Below, in pieces: positions 24,483 to 34,614 of a DNA stretch of 64,000 bases (positions are counted from its first letter, which is position 1; each line of letters begins with the position of its first letter). Made by a program: the position numbers and the translations under genes. The notes beneath the pieces are model-generated. The model had not been told where the DNA came from. It saw nothing but the letters and a program-made list of their open reading frames with translations, and did not search any database. Location: positions 1-64,000 of the forward strand of contig JAGOBB010000004.1 in the NCBI GenBank assembly GCA_017983615.1, in the 5' to 3' direction. The stretch comes from Azonexus sp. GTDB lineage: Bacteria > Pseudomonadota > Gammaproteobacteria > Burkholderiales > Rhodocyclaceae.

Positions 24483-26693
24483 TCAGGCCACCAATTCGGC
24501 GGTGTTGAACGGCAGTCGGCGCAGGTGCTTGCCGGTGGCTGCGGCGATGGCATTGGCAACCGCCGGGGCGAGCGGCGGCACGCCCGGTTCGCCGATGCCG
24601 GTCGGCGGCGCGGCGGACGGCACGATATGGACCTCGACCCTGGGCATGTCGGCGATGCGCAGCAGCGGGAAGCCGTCGAAATTACCCTGCTCGACGCGGC
24701 CTTCCCTGAGCGTAATTTCCTCGTACAGCGAACTGAGCGCGAAACCGATGCCGCCTTCGACCTGCGAGCGGATGTTGTCCGGATTGATGGCCGTGCCGCA
24801 ATCGACGGCGCTGACGATGCGATCGACCTTGACCGAGCCATCCTTTTTCACCGTCACTTCGGCGACATGGGCGACGTAGGAATTGAAGGATTCATGCACT
24901 GCCACGCCCCGCCCCCGCCGTTCGCCGTCCTTTGCCTTCAAGGGCTGACCCCAGCCGGCTTTCTCGGCAGCCAGCTTGAGCACGCCGGCATGGCGCGGAT
25001 GTTCGGCCAGCAGCTCCAGGCGCAGGGCCACCGGGTCCTTGCCGGTCGCCGCCGCCACCTCGTCGAAGAAGGTTTCGGTCGAAAACGCCGTGTGCGACGA
25101 GCCGACCGAGCGCCACCACAGTACCGGCACGCCGATATCGGTCGGCGTATGCAGGTCGACCGTCAGGTTGGGGATGGCATACGGCAGGTTGGCGGCGCCT
25201 TCGACCGACACACCATCGATGCCGTCCTTGACCAGCATCTTCTCGAAGGGCGAGCCGATCAGGATCGATTGCCCGACCAGCCGGTGCCGCCAGCCGGTCA
25301 GCTGGCCCTTGCCGTCCACTGCCGCTTCCAGCGTATGGTGGAACAGCGGCCGGTAGTAGCCGCCACGCATGTCGTCCTCGCGCAGCCAGACCAGCTTGAC
25401 CGGCGCGCGGCCGTTGATCGCCTTGGCAATCTGCGCCGCCTCGATCACGTAGTCGGAGTCCTTGCAGGCACGCCGGCCGAAGCTGCCGCCGGCGTAGAGC
25501 ATGTTGATCTTGACCTGTTCCGGCTTCAGGCCGAGCACGTGGGCCAGGCCGTACTGGTCGCCGGTATGCAGCTGCTCGCCGTTCCAGACCTCGCAGCCGT
25601 CGGCGTCGAGCTTGACGACGCAGTTCATCGGCTCCATCGCGGCGTGGGCAAGGTAGGGGAAATCGTAGGACGCGCTGATCACCTTGGCGGCGCCGGCAAA
25701 GGCCTGACCAGCATCGCCGGTCTGCTTGGCGAGCAGCCCGGGCTTTTTGGCCAGCTCCTTGTAGCGGGCGAGGATTTCATCGCTGCCCAGCTTGAAGGCA
25801 GCGCTTTCGTCCCAGACCACCGCCAGGGCATCGCGGCCCTTCTTGGCACTCCAGGTGTCCTTGGCCAGCACGGCGACGCCGGTCGGAATCTGCACGACCT
25901 CGACGACACCCCTGACCGCCTTGGTCTTGCTGGCGTCGAAGGATTTGACCTTGGCCCCGAAAGTCGGCGGATGGGCGACGACGGCGACCAGCATGCCGGG
26001 CAGGAAAACGTCCTGGGTGAATTTCGCCGTGCCGTTGGTCTTGGCCGCACTGTCCTTGCGCCTGGCCTGCTTGCCGATCAGCCGGAAATCCTTGGGATCT
26101 TTCAGCTTGACCTCGGCCGGCACGGTTTCCTGCGCCGCGGCTTCCGCCAGTTGCCCGAAACTCGCCTTGCGGCCGCTGGCCGGGTGGCTGACCACACCGT
26201 CACGAACGACGATGTCGGCGGCGCCGACCTGCCAGCGTTTGGCGGCGGCCGAGACCAGCATGGCCCGCCCGGCGGCGCCGGCCTTGCGCATCTGTTCCCA
26301 GGAATTGGCCATCGCCGTGCTGCCGCCGGTGCCCTGCGCCGGGCCCCAGAACAGGTTGTTGTAGCGCTTGGCATCGGCCGGCGCGCCTTCGACGCGGACC
26401 TGCTTCCAGTCGGCATCGAGTTCCTCGGCCAGGATGGTGGCCAGGCCGGTGTAGGTGCCCTGCCCCATCTCCAGGTGCTTGGAGATAACGGTCACGCTGT
26501 TGTCGGCACCAATGCGCAAAAAGGCATTCGGTTCAAAGGTCACCGGGGCAGCCAGGCCAGCGCCTGCCTTGCCGGGGCCGGCGGCGGGCAGCGTGGTGGC
26601 GGCAATTGCCGGCAGGCAGAAGCCCAGCGTTAAACCGGCGCTGCCTTGCAGGAAACGGCGGCGGCTGAGGTTTTCAATATTGATCTCTGACAT
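24483..26693 (-). CDS. iorB: molybdopterin-binding subunit of a periplasmic aldehyde/isoquinoline-type oxidoreductase
   Basis: A 736-residue xanthine-oxidase-family large subunit, of the isoquinoline 1-oxidoreductase beta type. A Tat signal ([11 protein letters not shown]) directs the folded enzyme to the periplasm. Cofactor-binding phrases include [36 protein letters not shown] and the C-terminal [13 protein letters not shown] with its catalytic Glu. It forms a two-subunit enzyme with the 2Fe-2S protein encoded next; there is no FAD subunit, so electrons probably go to a cytochrome. The substrate, an aldehyde or N-heterocycle, cannot be told. ATG at 26693 follows GGAGATC. Confidence 0.88.
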   Translation of the reverse strand: MSEINIENLSRRRFLQGSAGLTLGFCLPAIAATTLPAAGPGKAGAGLAAPVTFEPNAFLRIGADNSVTVISKHLEMGQGTYTGLATILAEELDADWKQVRVEGAPADAKRYNNLFWGPAQGTGGSTAMANSWEQMRKAGAAGRAMLVSAAAKRWQVGAADIVVRDGVVSHPASGRKASFGQLAEAAAQETVPAEVKLKDPKDFRLIGKQARRKDSAAKTNGTAKFTQDVFLPGMLVAVVAHPPTFGAKVKSFDASKTKAVRGVVEVVQIPTGVAVLAKDTWSAKKGRDALAVVWDESAAFKLGSDEILARYKELAKKPGLLAKQTGDAGQAFAGAAKVISASYDFPYLAHAAMEPMNCVVKLDADGCEVWNGEQLHTGDQYGLAHVLGLKPEQVKINMLYAGGSFGRRACKDSDYVIEAAQIAKAINGRAPVKLVWLREDDMRGGYYRPLFHHTLEAAVDGKGQLTGWRHRLVGQSILIGSPFEKMLVKDGIDGVSVEGAANLPYAIPNLTVDLHTPTDIGVPVLWWRSVGSSHTAFSTETFFDEVAAATGKDPVALRLELLAEHPRHAGVLKLAAEKAGWGQPLKAKDGERRGRGVAVHESFNSYVAHVAEVTVKKDGSVKVDRIVSAVDCGTAINPDNIRSQVEGGIGFALSSLYEEITLREGRVEQGNFDGFPLLRIADMPRVEVHIVPSAAPPTGIGEPGVPPLAPAVANAIAAATGKHLRRLPFNTAELVA

Positions 26694-26703
26694 GTCGATC
26701 TCC

Positions 26704-27162
26704 TCAGGCCAGCGTCTTGGCGGCTTCGTGGATGGCCGCGCGGATGCGGACGTAAGTCGCGCAGCGGCACAGGTTGCCGGACATCGCGTCGTCGATGTCG
26801 GCATCGGTCGGCTTGCGGTTGTGGCTGAGCAGCGCCACGGCGCTCATGATCTGGCCGGACTGGCAGTAGCCACACTGCACGACGTCGAGCTTGCGCCAGG
26901 CCTCCTGCACCGCCTTGCCTACCTTTCCGGCATCGACGGCTTCGATGGTCGTGATCCTGCGCCCGATGGCCGACGACACCGGCGTCATGCAGGCCCGCAC
27001 CGGCGCACCGTCGAGATGCACGGTACAGGCGCCGCACAGCGCCTGGCCGCAGCCATATTTGGTGCCGGTCATCTGCAGCGTGTCGCGCAGCACCCAGAGC
27101 AGCGGCGTATCCGGCTCGACATCGGCCTTGACCGCCTTGCCATTCACATTCAGTTGGATCAT
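26704..27162 (-). CDS. iorA: 2Fe-2S subunit of the molybdenum oxidoreductase
   Basis: A 152-residue small subunit with a plant-type 2Fe-2S cluster site ([15 protein letters not shown] plus a further Cys) and a second helical cluster domain ([10 protein letters not shown] and NLCRC). It passes electrons from the molybdenum site of the large subunit. It has no export signal and would travel with the Tat-targeted partner. First gene of the iorA-iorB-xdhC-mocA operon; 11 bases separate it from iorB. Confidence 0.92.
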   Translation of the reverse strand: MIQLNVNGKAVKADVEPDTPLLWVLRDTLQMTGTKYGCGQALCGACTVHLDGAPVRACMTPVSSAIGRRITTIEAVDAGKVGKAVQEAWRKLDVVQCGYCQSGQIMSAVALLSHNRKPTDADIDDAMSGNLCRCATYVRIRAAIHEAAKTLA

Positions 27163-27340
27163 CTGCAGGCTCCTCGTAGGGGTTGGGGTAACGGCGATCG
27201 TCGTCGCCGGTTTATGCCTTTCAGTTTGGGCGCGGCAGGGGTCGGTGCGTTAACCGGAAAATCCGGATTTATTGCCTGATCCTCCAGAATCGCACCGCCA
27301 CTGCTCGTCAGCCGGCGGCAAAACCGCTAATCTGACCGGC

Positions 27341-28333
27341 ATGGATATAGCCGCTCAGACCACCGCGCCCGCGATTGATTCCGCCGCACTGGAAACCGAC
27401 CTGCTGGCCAGCCAGCGCGAGGAACTCGCCGACATCATCCGCCGCCATTGCCTCAGCGACGGCGCGCAGCCGACTCCCATCCCCGGCCTGACGCTGTTCC
27501 GTGGCTCGGCCTGCAACGCGCCGAGCTGTGCCGTCATGGCCTCGATCTTCGCGATGATGGCCCAGGGCGCCAAGCGCATCCTGGTCGGCGACGACGCCTA
27601 CGACTACGACGCCCGGCACTACCTGATCACCTCGGTCGACCTGCCGATGTTCTCGCGCATTACCCACGCCTGCGCTACCCAGCCCTACCTCGGCCTGGCG
27701 CTGAACATCGACCCGCTGAAAATCAGCGAACTGGCCGCCGCGATACCGCGCAACCGGGCCCCGGAAGCCGTCGACCGCGGCATTGCCGTCGGCCTGCTGA
27801 GCGCCGAGATACAGAACGCCGCGCTGCGCCTCGCCCGCCTGCTCGACACACCGACCGACATCCCGGTGCTCGCCCCGATCATCGAACGCGAACTGCTCTA
27901 CCGCCTGCTCACCGGCGCCCTCGGCGGGCGCCTGCGCCAGGCCGTGGTCAGCGGCAGCCACAGCCACCAGATCGTTCGCACGATCGACTGGCTCAAAGCC
28001 AACCTCGACCAGCCGGTCAGCATCGACCAGCTGGCCAGCCTCGCCACCATGAGCAAGTCATCGCTGCACCACCATTTCAAGGCGCTGACCACGATGACGC
28101 CGCTGCAATACCAGAAGCAATTGCGCCTGCACGAGGCGCGCCGGCTGATGCTGCTCGCCGACCACGACGCCGCCTCGGCTGCCCACCGGGTCGGCTACGA
28201 AAGCCCCTCGCAATTCAGCCGCGAGTACCGCCGCATGTTCGGCACCCCGCCGGCCCGCGACGTCGCGCAGTTGCGTGTGATTGACAGCCTTCCGGCAGAA
28301 GCGCCGGAATTCCCGGCAAATGCTACGGTCTGA
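27341..28333 (+). CDS. AraC-family transcriptional regulator (DUF/AraC_N type)
   Basis: A 330-residue regulator with an AraC_N sensing domain ([16 protein letters not shown]) in the first half and two C-terminal HTH motifs ([20 protein letters not shown] and [22 protein letters not shown]). It is divergent from the iorA operon with 178 bases between and is the natural candidate to regulate it. The start at 27341 is chosen since the upstream 23 codons lack conserved character. The last codons, NATV and the TGA, are formed by a dispersed repeat copy. Confidence 0.88.
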   Translation: MDIAAQTTAPAIDSAALETDLLASQREELADIIRRHCLSDGAQPTPIPGLTLFRGSACNAPSCAVMASIFAMMAQGAKRILVGDDAYDYDARHYLITSVDLPMFSRITHACATQPYLGLALNIDPLKISELAAAIPRNRAPEAVDRGIAVGLLSAEIQNAALRLARLLDTPTDIPVLAPIIERELLYRLLTGALGGRLRQAVVSGSHSHQIVRTIDWLKANLDQPVSIDQLASLATMSKSSLHHHFKALTTMTPLQYQKQLRLHEARRLMLLADHDAASAAHRVGYESPSQFSREYRRMFGTPPARDVAQLRVIDSLPAEAPEFPANATV

Positions 28334-28355
28334 CCCAAAAAACAGGTAAAAACAA
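28318..28355 (+). repeat. dispersed bipartite repeat, copy 5 (covers a stop codon)
   Basis: Core AAATGCTACGGTCTGACC, A-rich spacer, then AGGTAAAAACAAAATGG. The TGA stop codon of the AraC gene (28331-28333) is inside the core's GGTCTGACC, and the tail runs into the start of msrB. Confidence 0.8.
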
Positions 28356-28356
28356 A

Positions 28357-28755
28357 ATGGCAAAAATCGAGAAAACCGACGCCGAATGGCGCGCCCAACT
28401 GGACGACGAGCAATACCGCGTCACCCGCCGAAAAGGCACCGAACAAGCCTTCACCGGCCAATACTGGGATTGCCACGAGGACGGCACCTACCGCTGCATC
28501 TGCTGCGGCGCCCCGCTCTTCCGATCCGAGACCAAGTTCGACTCCGGCTGCGGCTGGCCCAGCTTCCATACCCCGAACGACGAAAAGCTGGTCGATGAGC
28601 ACGTCGACCGCAGCTTCGGCATGGTCCGCACCGAAGTCACCTGCCACGACTGCGGCGCCCACCTCGGCCACGTCTTCGACGATGGCCCGGCCCCGACCGG
28701 GCTGCGCTACTGCATCAATTCGGCTTCACTGAAGCTGGAGAAGGACGACTCGTAA
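28357..28755 (+). CDS. msrB: peptide methionine (R)-S-oxide reductase
   Basis: A 132-residue MsrB, which repairs methionine-R-sulfoxide in proteins with thioredoxin as reductant. Zinc Cys pairs (CICC and CHDC) and the catalytic phrase RYCINSASL near the C-terminus are present, with the substrate-binding CGWPSFHTP in between. Length is standard and there is no signal peptide, so it is cytoplasmic. The gene starts 23 bases after the AraC stop codon, just beyond the dispersed repeat. Confidence 0.95.
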   Translation: MAKIEKTDAEWRAQLDDEQYRVTRRKGTEQAFTGQYWDCHEDGTYRCICCGAPLFRSETKFDSGCGWPSFHTPNDEKLVDEHVDRSFGMVRTEVTCHDCGAHLGHVFDDGPAPTGLRYCINSASLKLEKDDS

Positions 28756-29091
28756 GACGTTCAGGGCGAAAACGCCCCCTGGCCTCAAGTCGGCCAACGG
28801 AACAATTGTCGACATTAGCCCCCCCTCACTGAGCTACCGGTTCTAGGTTGGACCAGTGCATTCGGCGCAATCGCCGGGAAGCCCTAGGCCCATGCCTCTC
28901 GCGACTGGGCGCCTGGCATCTCCACGCGCATGCATGCTTGCCATCGACGCGCCCAAAGGCGCTTCAAGATAGGCCCCCCACAAATCGGTCAAATATCCCA
29001 CAATCGCTAAAAATCCCAAATTCGCATAGAATATCAACACCATAAAACTTTCCGATTCTCCGGACCGTAAAGCGCGAGTGTGTTCATCATC
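28756..29091. other. 336-base intergenic region, no gene seen
   Basis: Between msrB and the hybrid kinase gene. A short hairpin (CAGGGCG, AAAA, CGCCCCCTG; 28762-28781) follows msrB and may be a weak terminator without T run. The last 120 bases are A/T-rich and probably hold the promoter for the kinase. I found no tRNA, repeat copy or conserved small ORF. Confidence 0.5.
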
Positions 29092-32000
29092 ATGAAGCCT
29101 TTCCAGTTCCAGCCCAGCCAGCGCCTCTACCACCTCGCATCGCTGGGATTCTTCGTGATCATGGTCGGTGCCATGGTCATCAACGCGGCGTTTGCCAACT
29201 ACCACCCGGACACCAACCCTGTGATCGGCGGCAGCGATAGCCACCTGCGCTTCTACGCCGTCACACTCGCTCTCGTTGGCGCCATAGGGATGTTCATCTC
29301 TTATTTCAGAGGTCATAAGCTGGCCTTGAAACTGAGCACATTGATCGCCGCAATCACCGTAGCGTTCGGCCTGCAGTCACGGGCCTTTGATTTCGCCATT
29401 CCGCAGGCCATCTGGATACCCTTCATCCTTGCTTTAACCGTCACCCACCTGCGCTGGTCTTTTCTGGTCTTTGCCTTTACGGTGCTGGCCGTCGTATTTC
29501 GTTTCCCCAACGCCTTCCAGGTAGCCAATGGCATTCCAGTCACCGCGGTCATTCTGACCTTGCTGATTATCAGCCGCCTGATTCAGGACCTGCTGGTCAA
29601 GAATGCCTTGGCAGCCGAGGAAAAAAGTCGCGAAATGGCGGCTCAGCTTGCCGAGCAGAACGAACTGCTGAAAGTTGGCCAGGATGCGCTGGATGCCGTT
29701 CTGGCGGCCATTCCCGACATCCTCATCGAGATGGATGAAGCGGGCACCTATTTGATGATTCGGACCCAGAATCATCGTTACCTGGGAATGCCGGCCGAAG
29801 AATTCATAGGGCGCAGTGCCAGGGATATTCTCTCGGCCCGTGCCGCAGCCACCGTTTACCAGGCGCTGGAGGAGGCCAAACATCAGGGCTTCAGCTATGG
29901 GAAGGTGGTCAGAATTTCCTTGCCAGAAGGCCATATCTGGCTCGAACTTTCCGTGTCACGTAAGGACGGCACTGGCACCAACGGTCATCGCTTCATCATG
30001 GTTTGTCGAGATATTACCGACCGATATCACGCCGAAGAGGAAGCGCGGCGGCTTTCACAGATCATTGAGCAAAGCCCAGAATCGATCGTCATGACCGATC
30101 GCAATGCACGAATTGTCTATGTTAATTCCGCATTTACGGAAATTTCCGGTTATTCCGCGCAGGAGGCCGTTGGCCACAGCCCGAAATTCCTCGGCTCAGG
30201 CAAAACGCAGCCATCGCTGAAGCAGGATTTGTGGCTGACCCTGAAGCAGGGCAAGGTCTGGCGCGGAGAATTCTTGAATCGCCACAAACACGGACAGGAG
30301 TACATCGAACAGTCCATCGTTTTGCCACTGCGTGACGCATTTGGAAGCATTACGCACTACGTTGCCATAAAACGCGACATTACCGCGCTCCGCCAACAGG
30401 AAGAAGTGATCGCCCGCGACCGGCGACGGCTGAAGAATGTCCTTTCCGGCACTGGCGCCAGCCCCTGGGAATGGGACGTCATGGCTGGCAAATTGTTGCT
30501 TGACGAGAATTCGGCTCAAATGGTCGGACTTACCATGGCCGACTTCGGGGATGACCATCTTCAGGTCTGGCGGAGCCGGATACATCCGGACGATTGGCCA
30601 CGTGTCGAAAACCAGCTGGCCGAGCACATCGAAGGTGATACCGATCGCTTTGAAAGCGAATACCGCATCCGGCACGCAGACGGGCGTTGGCTCTGGATAC
30701 AGACACGCGGCAAGATCATTGACTGGAATAGCGACAATGCCCCGCTGACCATGTACGGCATCCACTTGGATATTTCCGTGGAGCACAACTCGGAAGAGCA
30801 GCGCAAGTATCTGGAAGGATTGCTCTATTCGGCGATCGAGGTAATCGGAGAAGGCTTTTCCGTCTATGATCCAGACGACCGCCTGGCATGGTGCAACGAG
30901 GAATATCGTCGCCTGTACGAAATCTCGGCCCCCTCCCTCGTTCCGGGAACCTCGTTCGAGGAGATCGTGCGTTACGGAATCGAACGGGGTCAGTATGCCG
31001 ACGCCATGGACAATCCCGAGGCATGGCTCGAACAACGTATTGAGGCGCACCGCAAGAGCGAATCCAATCTGATCCAGCGATTGCCGAACGGTCGGTGGCT
31101 TGACGTCCGTGAACGCAAGACGGCCGATGGGTCGACCGTCGGTTTTCGTATCGACATTTCCGAGTTGATGGCAGCCAAGCAAGCTGCCGAAGCGGCAAAC
31201 CGTGCCAAAAGTGAATTCCTGGCCACCATGAGCCATGAAATCCGCACTCCGATGAACAGCATCCTCGGCATGGCTCAGGTTCTTTCTGGCCAGGACGTCA
31301 CCGATCCACGTAGCCGTGAATACGGACGGGTAATCCTCGAATCCGGTCGCACGCTGATGTCCATACTCAACGACATCCTCGACCTCGCAAAAGTGGAAGC
31401 CGGACGGATCGACCTGGATCGCAAACCCTGGTTACCTGACCAACTCGTCCGGGATATTCTTGACCTCTTCCAGGGGCCCGCCCACACCAAGGGACTGGCT
31501 ATCGATGCCAGCTGGCATGGCCCGGACCAACGCATCTACTTGGCCGACGCGCACCGATTGCAGCAAATGCTGTCCAATCTCGTGTCAAACGCGATCAAAT
31601 TTACCGCGACAGGTTCGGTGACTATCGCTATTCGTGAAATCGAAGAAAACCAAGGCACCGCCATCCTCGAATTTTCCGTCACTGACACCGGCATTGGCAT
31701 TCCTGCCGATAAGCAGTCCACACTATTTGTTCCGTTCAGCCAGGCTGACAGCTCGACCAGTCGGCGTTTTGGCGGAACCGGACTCGGCCTTTCCATTGTC
31801 CGCAATCTTGCCGAGCAGATGGGCGGACGAGTGGGCCAAGAGAGCCAGGAGGGCAAGGGAAGTCGCCTGTGGTTCCGAATCGCCGCTCCGCTGGCCCCAG
31901 CCAGTGCTGACGGGGGCGATTCCGCCCAACGCCAACAGCCGGCCCTGAGCGCCTGCTACTCGGGCCAGGTGCTGGTGGTCGAAGACAATGCATTGGAACG

Positions 32001-32616
32001 CAAAGTCATCGGCACCCTGCTTACCCGCCTCGGTCTAAGTGTCGCCTTTGCCAACGACGGCCGCGCAGCCATCCAGCTCGCGTGCGTCAGTCCCCGCCCC
32101 GCTCTGATCCTGATGGACTGCCTGATGCCGGAACTCGACGGCTATGCCGCTGCAGAAGCAATTCGTCAGCAGGAGATCGACCTTGGCCTGAATCGGCTCC
32201 CCATCTTCGGAATCAGCGCCTTGGCCTTCAAGGAAGACCGCGAGCGGTGCATCGAATGCGGCATGGATAATTTCCTGTCCAAACCGTTTGCTGCGACTGA
32301 ATTGCGCAAATTGCTCGGCACCGTTTTCACGCAGGAAACCTCAATGGATTTTCCTTCCGAAGAGCCCTCAGAGACTGCCCGCTCCTTTGATCGCGAAGCG
32401 TTGCGGCAGGCCGTGGAGGCGCTGGAGCCGCTGCTCGAAATGGGGAAGTTCGACGCCCTGGAGCGCTTCGCCGAGCTTCAGTCCATCGCCGCAGGCACCG
32501 ACATCAGCCACGAGATTGACGATATTGGAAATGCCGTCAAGGCCTTCCAGTTTCGACCTGCACTCAAACGCCTTCGGGCGTTGTTCGACACCCCGTCCGA
32601 GAGGATCGCACCATGA
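29092..32616 (+). CDS. membrane-bound multi-PAS hybrid sensor histidine kinase
   Basis: A 1174-residue sensor. About six membrane segments fill the first 170 residues, followed by a linker helix and four PAS domains (about 190-310, 320-440, 450-570 and 570-690). Then come HisKA with the phospho-His in TMSHEIRTPMN (about 715), the ATPase domain (SNLVSNAIKFT, GTGLGLSIV) and a receiver domain with acceptor Asp in LMDCLMPELDG (about 1008). The last 90 residues are helical but lack a clear HPt histidine motif. Its TGA overlaps the start of the GGDEF gene by 4 bases, so both probably form one signalling unit. A GTG at 29080 is an alternative start. The signal is unknown. Confidence 0.9.
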   Translation: MKPFQFQPSQRLYHLASLGFFVIMVGAMVINAAFANYHPDTNPVIGGSDSHLRFYAVTLALVGAIGMFISYFRGHKLALKLSTLIAAITVAFGLQSRAFDFAIPQAIWIPFILALTVTHLRWSFLVFAFTVLAVVFRFPNAFQVANGIPVTAVILTLLIISRLIQDLLVKNALAAEEKSREMAAQLAEQNELLKVGQDALDAVLAAIPDILIEMDEAGTYLMIRTQNHRYLGMPAEEFIGRSARDILSARAAATVYQALEEAKHQGFSYGKVVRISLPEGHIWLELSVSRKDGTGTNGHRFIMVCRDITDRYHAEEEARRLSQIIEQSPESIVMTDRNARIVYVNSAFTEISGYSAQEAVGHSPKFLGSGKTQPSLKQDLWLTLKQGKVWRGEFLNRHKHGQEYIEQSIVLPLRDAFGSITHYVAIKRDITALRQQEEVIARDRRRLKNVLSGTGASPWEWDVMAGKLLLDENSAQMVGLTMADFGDDHLQVWRSRIHPDDWPRVENQLAEHIEGDTDRFESEYRIRHADGRWLWIQTRGKIIDWNSDNAPLTMYGIHLDISVEHNSEEQRKYLEGLLYSAIEVIGEGFSVYDPDDRLAWCNEEYRRLYEISAPSLVPGTSFEEIVRYGIERGQYADAMDNPEAWLEQRIEAHRKSESNLIQRLPNGRWLDVRERKTADGSTVGFRIDISELMAAKQAAEAANRAKSEFLATMSHEIRTPMNSILGMAQVLSGQDVTDPRSREYGRVILESGRTLMSILNDILDLAKVEAGRIDLDRKPWLPDQLVRDILDLFQGPAHTKGLAIDASWHGPDQRIYLADAHRLQQMLSNLVSNAIKFTATGSVTIAIREIEENQGTAILEFSVTDTGIGIPADKQSTLFVPFSQADSSTSRRFGGTGLGLSIVRNLAEQMGGRVGQESQEGKGSRLWFRIAAPLAPASADGGDSAQRQQPALSACYSGQVLVVEDNALERKVIGTLLTRLGLSVAFANDGRAAIQLACVSPRPALILMDCLMPELDGYAAAEAIRQQEIDLGLNRLPIFGISALAFKEDRERCIECGMDNFLSKPFAATELRKLLGTVFTQETSMDFPSEEPSETARSFDREALRQAVEALEPLLEMGKFDALERFAELQSIAAGTDISHEIDDIGNAVKAFQFRPALKRLRALFDTPSERIAP

Positions 32617-33941
32617 CCCAACGCAAACCCCGCATCCTGGCCATTGACGACATGCCTGGCAATCTTTACACCCTGGGCACGGCACTCACCGGCGAATTCG
32701 ACCTGGAGATTGCCACATCCGGAAGCCAGGGGCTTGCGATGGCCGCACACTCGGTACCAGACCTGATCCTGCTCGACATCATGATGCCGGACATGGATGG
32801 GCTGGAAACCTGCCGTCGCTTCCGCAGCAATCCTCGGCTGGCGAAGGTTCCGGTCATTTTTCTGACAGCCCTGACCGACACGGACTCGGAAGTCACCGGG
32901 CTAAATCTCGGTGTCGCGGACTACATCACCAAGCCATTTCATCTGGATATCGTCAAGCTCCGTATCAGGAACATATTGAAGCTGATGACACTGAATCGCG
33001 AATTGCAAACCAGCGAAGAGCGCATGCGCTTCGTACTGGAGGCCACGGGCGACGGCATCTGGGACTGGGAGATCGAATCCAACCGAGTGTCACACAATGA
33101 CGCCTGGTGTCGCATGGTCGGCCTCGACAACAGTTTCCTCCAGCACCCCCTGAGTGCCTACGTTGAGCTCATCCATCCGGATGACCTCGCATCCGTCGAA
33201 GAAGCACTGGACCATAGCGCCAACAACAATACGATTTTCAATGCCGAATATCGCTTGCGACACGGTGATGGGCATTACTTCTGGGTCTCGGACACAGGAC
33301 AGGTTGTCGCCCGTGACACCGACGACAAGGCCACACGGATGGTTGGCTGTGTGAAGAATATCGATGACCGAAAACGGGCGGAAGACGATGTTCGCCTCCT
33401 GGCCTTTTTCGACCCGCTGACCGAACTCCCGAATCGTCGCCTGTTGATGGATCGTCTGCAGCAAAGCATCATCCGGAGTGATCGCAATAACACCCTGGGT
33501 GCCCTGTACTTTCTGGATATGGACAGATTCAAGCAGTTGAATGATCAGCATGGACACGCCATGGGCGATGCCCTGCTCATCCAGGTGGCCTCCCGACTCC
33601 GAAGCCAGGTCCGTGAGCAGGATACCGTAGCGCGCCTGGGCGGGGATGAGTTCGTCGTATTACTAGATAACCTGCACCCCGATCAGGCAACCGCCCTCGA
33701 GATCGCTACCCGGATCGGGGAAAAACTGCTGACAACGCTGAACGCGCCCTACAAACTCGGCGCAATGGATTACCCCAGTACGCCGAGCATCGGCCTGACC
33801 CTGTTCGGCGGCTGCAGGGAAAGTATGGATGACATTCTCAAACGTGCTGATGTGGCCATGTACGAAGCGAAATATGCGGGACGGAATACCCTGCGCACCG
33901 TCATAGCGGACTTTAATCAGCCTCCGACTTGGACAAATTAG
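32613..33941 (+). CDS. response regulator with PAS and GGDEF domains (diguanylate cyclase)
   Basis: A 442-residue protein: receiver domain (residues 1-125, acceptor Asp in LLDIMMPDMDG), PAS domain (about 130-260) and GGDEF domain (about 270-435). The active site RLGGDEFVVLL is intact and an RxxD inhibitory site (REQD) sits five residues before it, so it should make cyclic di-GMP with product inhibition. There is no EAL domain. The 4-base overlap with the hybrid kinase gene suggests the kinase, through its receiver or by direct transfer, controls the cyclase. Confidence 0.93.
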   Translation: MTQRKPRILAIDDMPGNLYTLGTALTGEFDLEIATSGSQGLAMAAHSVPDLILLDIMMPDMDGLETCRRFRSNPRLAKVPVIFLTALTDTDSEVTGLNLGVADYITKPFHLDIVKLRIRNILKLMTLNRELQTSEERMRFVLEATGDGIWDWEIESNRVSHNDAWCRMVGLDNSFLQHPLSAYVELIHPDDLASVEEALDHSANNNTIFNAEYRLRHGDGHYFWVSDTGQVVARDTDDKATRMVGCVKNIDDRKRAEDDVRLLAFFDPLTELPNRRLLMDRLQQSIIRSDRNNTLGALYFLDMDRFKQLNDQHGHAMGDALLIQVASRLRSQVREQDTVARLGGDEFVVLLDNLHPDQATALEIATRIGEKLLTTLNAPYKLGAMDYPSTPSIGLTLFGGCRESMDDILKRADVAMYEAKYAGRNTLRTVIADFNQPPTWTN

Positions 33942-33986
33942 AAACGATGGGAAAGACCGACGGTAAGCCAGAAGCCCCCTGGAGGG

Positions 33987-34562
33987 TCATGTCCGATCGG
34001 AATCTTGCACAGCCCTATAGCGCGGGCAACTGACCAGATGGTCGTTGACCATCCCGGCCGCCTGCATGAAGGCGTAGCAAATCGTCGAGCCGACGAATTT
34101 GAAGCCGGCGCGGGCCAGGGCTTTGCTCATGGCGTCGGATTGCGCCGTTTTGGCGGGAACTTCTCCCAGCGATGAGCGGGCGTTCTGGACGGCGACGCCA
34201 TCAACAAAAGACCACAGGAAATCGCTGAACGATTGCCCCCCGGCGGTCAGCGCCAGGTAGGACCGGGCATTCCCGATGGTGGCGGCAATCTTGGCGCGGT
34301 TGCGGATAATGCCGGGATCGGCCAGCAGGGCGGCGACTTTCTGGTCGTCGTAGCGGGCGATCTGCTGCGGATCGAAGCCGTCAAATACCTGCCGGTAGTG
34401 CGCCCGCTTCTTGAGCACGGTGGCCCAGGACAAGCCGGCCTGGGCGCCTTCGAGGATCAGTAGTTCGAACAGGGCGCGGTCGTCGCGCAGCGGCACGCCC
34501 CATTCCGTGTCGTGGTACTCGCGGTAGAGGTCGAATCCTTCGCACCAGGGGCAGCGTTCCAT
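33987..34562 (-). CDS. tag: DNA-3-methyladenine glycosylase I
   Basis: A 191-residue base-excision repair enzyme that removes 3-methyladenine from DNA. It begins MERCPWCEGFDLYREYHDTEWG, close to the family N-terminus with its zinc-binding Cys and the base-pocket residues, and ends with the zinc ligands HLVSCPRY. I start at 34562 because family members begin MERC; an ATG one codon upstream is equally possible. The gene is alone between the convergent GGDEF gene and tpm. Confidence 0.94.
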   Translation of the reverse strand: MERCPWCEGFDLYREYHDTEWGVPLRDDRALFELLILEGAQAGLSWATVLKKRAHYRQVFDGFDPQQIARYDDQKVAALLADPGIIRNRAKIAATIGNARSYLALTAGGQSFSDFLWSFVDGVAVQNARSSLGEVPAKTAQSDAMSKALARAGFKFVGSTICYAFMQAAGMVNDHLVSCPRYRAVQDSDRT

Positions 34563-34614
34563 CATTATGCTTCCGTCAAGAAAACACGCAGTGTAGCGTG
34601 GAGCACCGCCAGCG

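Noticed and set aside
24246-26633. A 795-codon open frame on the plus strand
   Set aside because: Antisense shadow of the molybdopterin subunit gene, which has full cofactor motifs.
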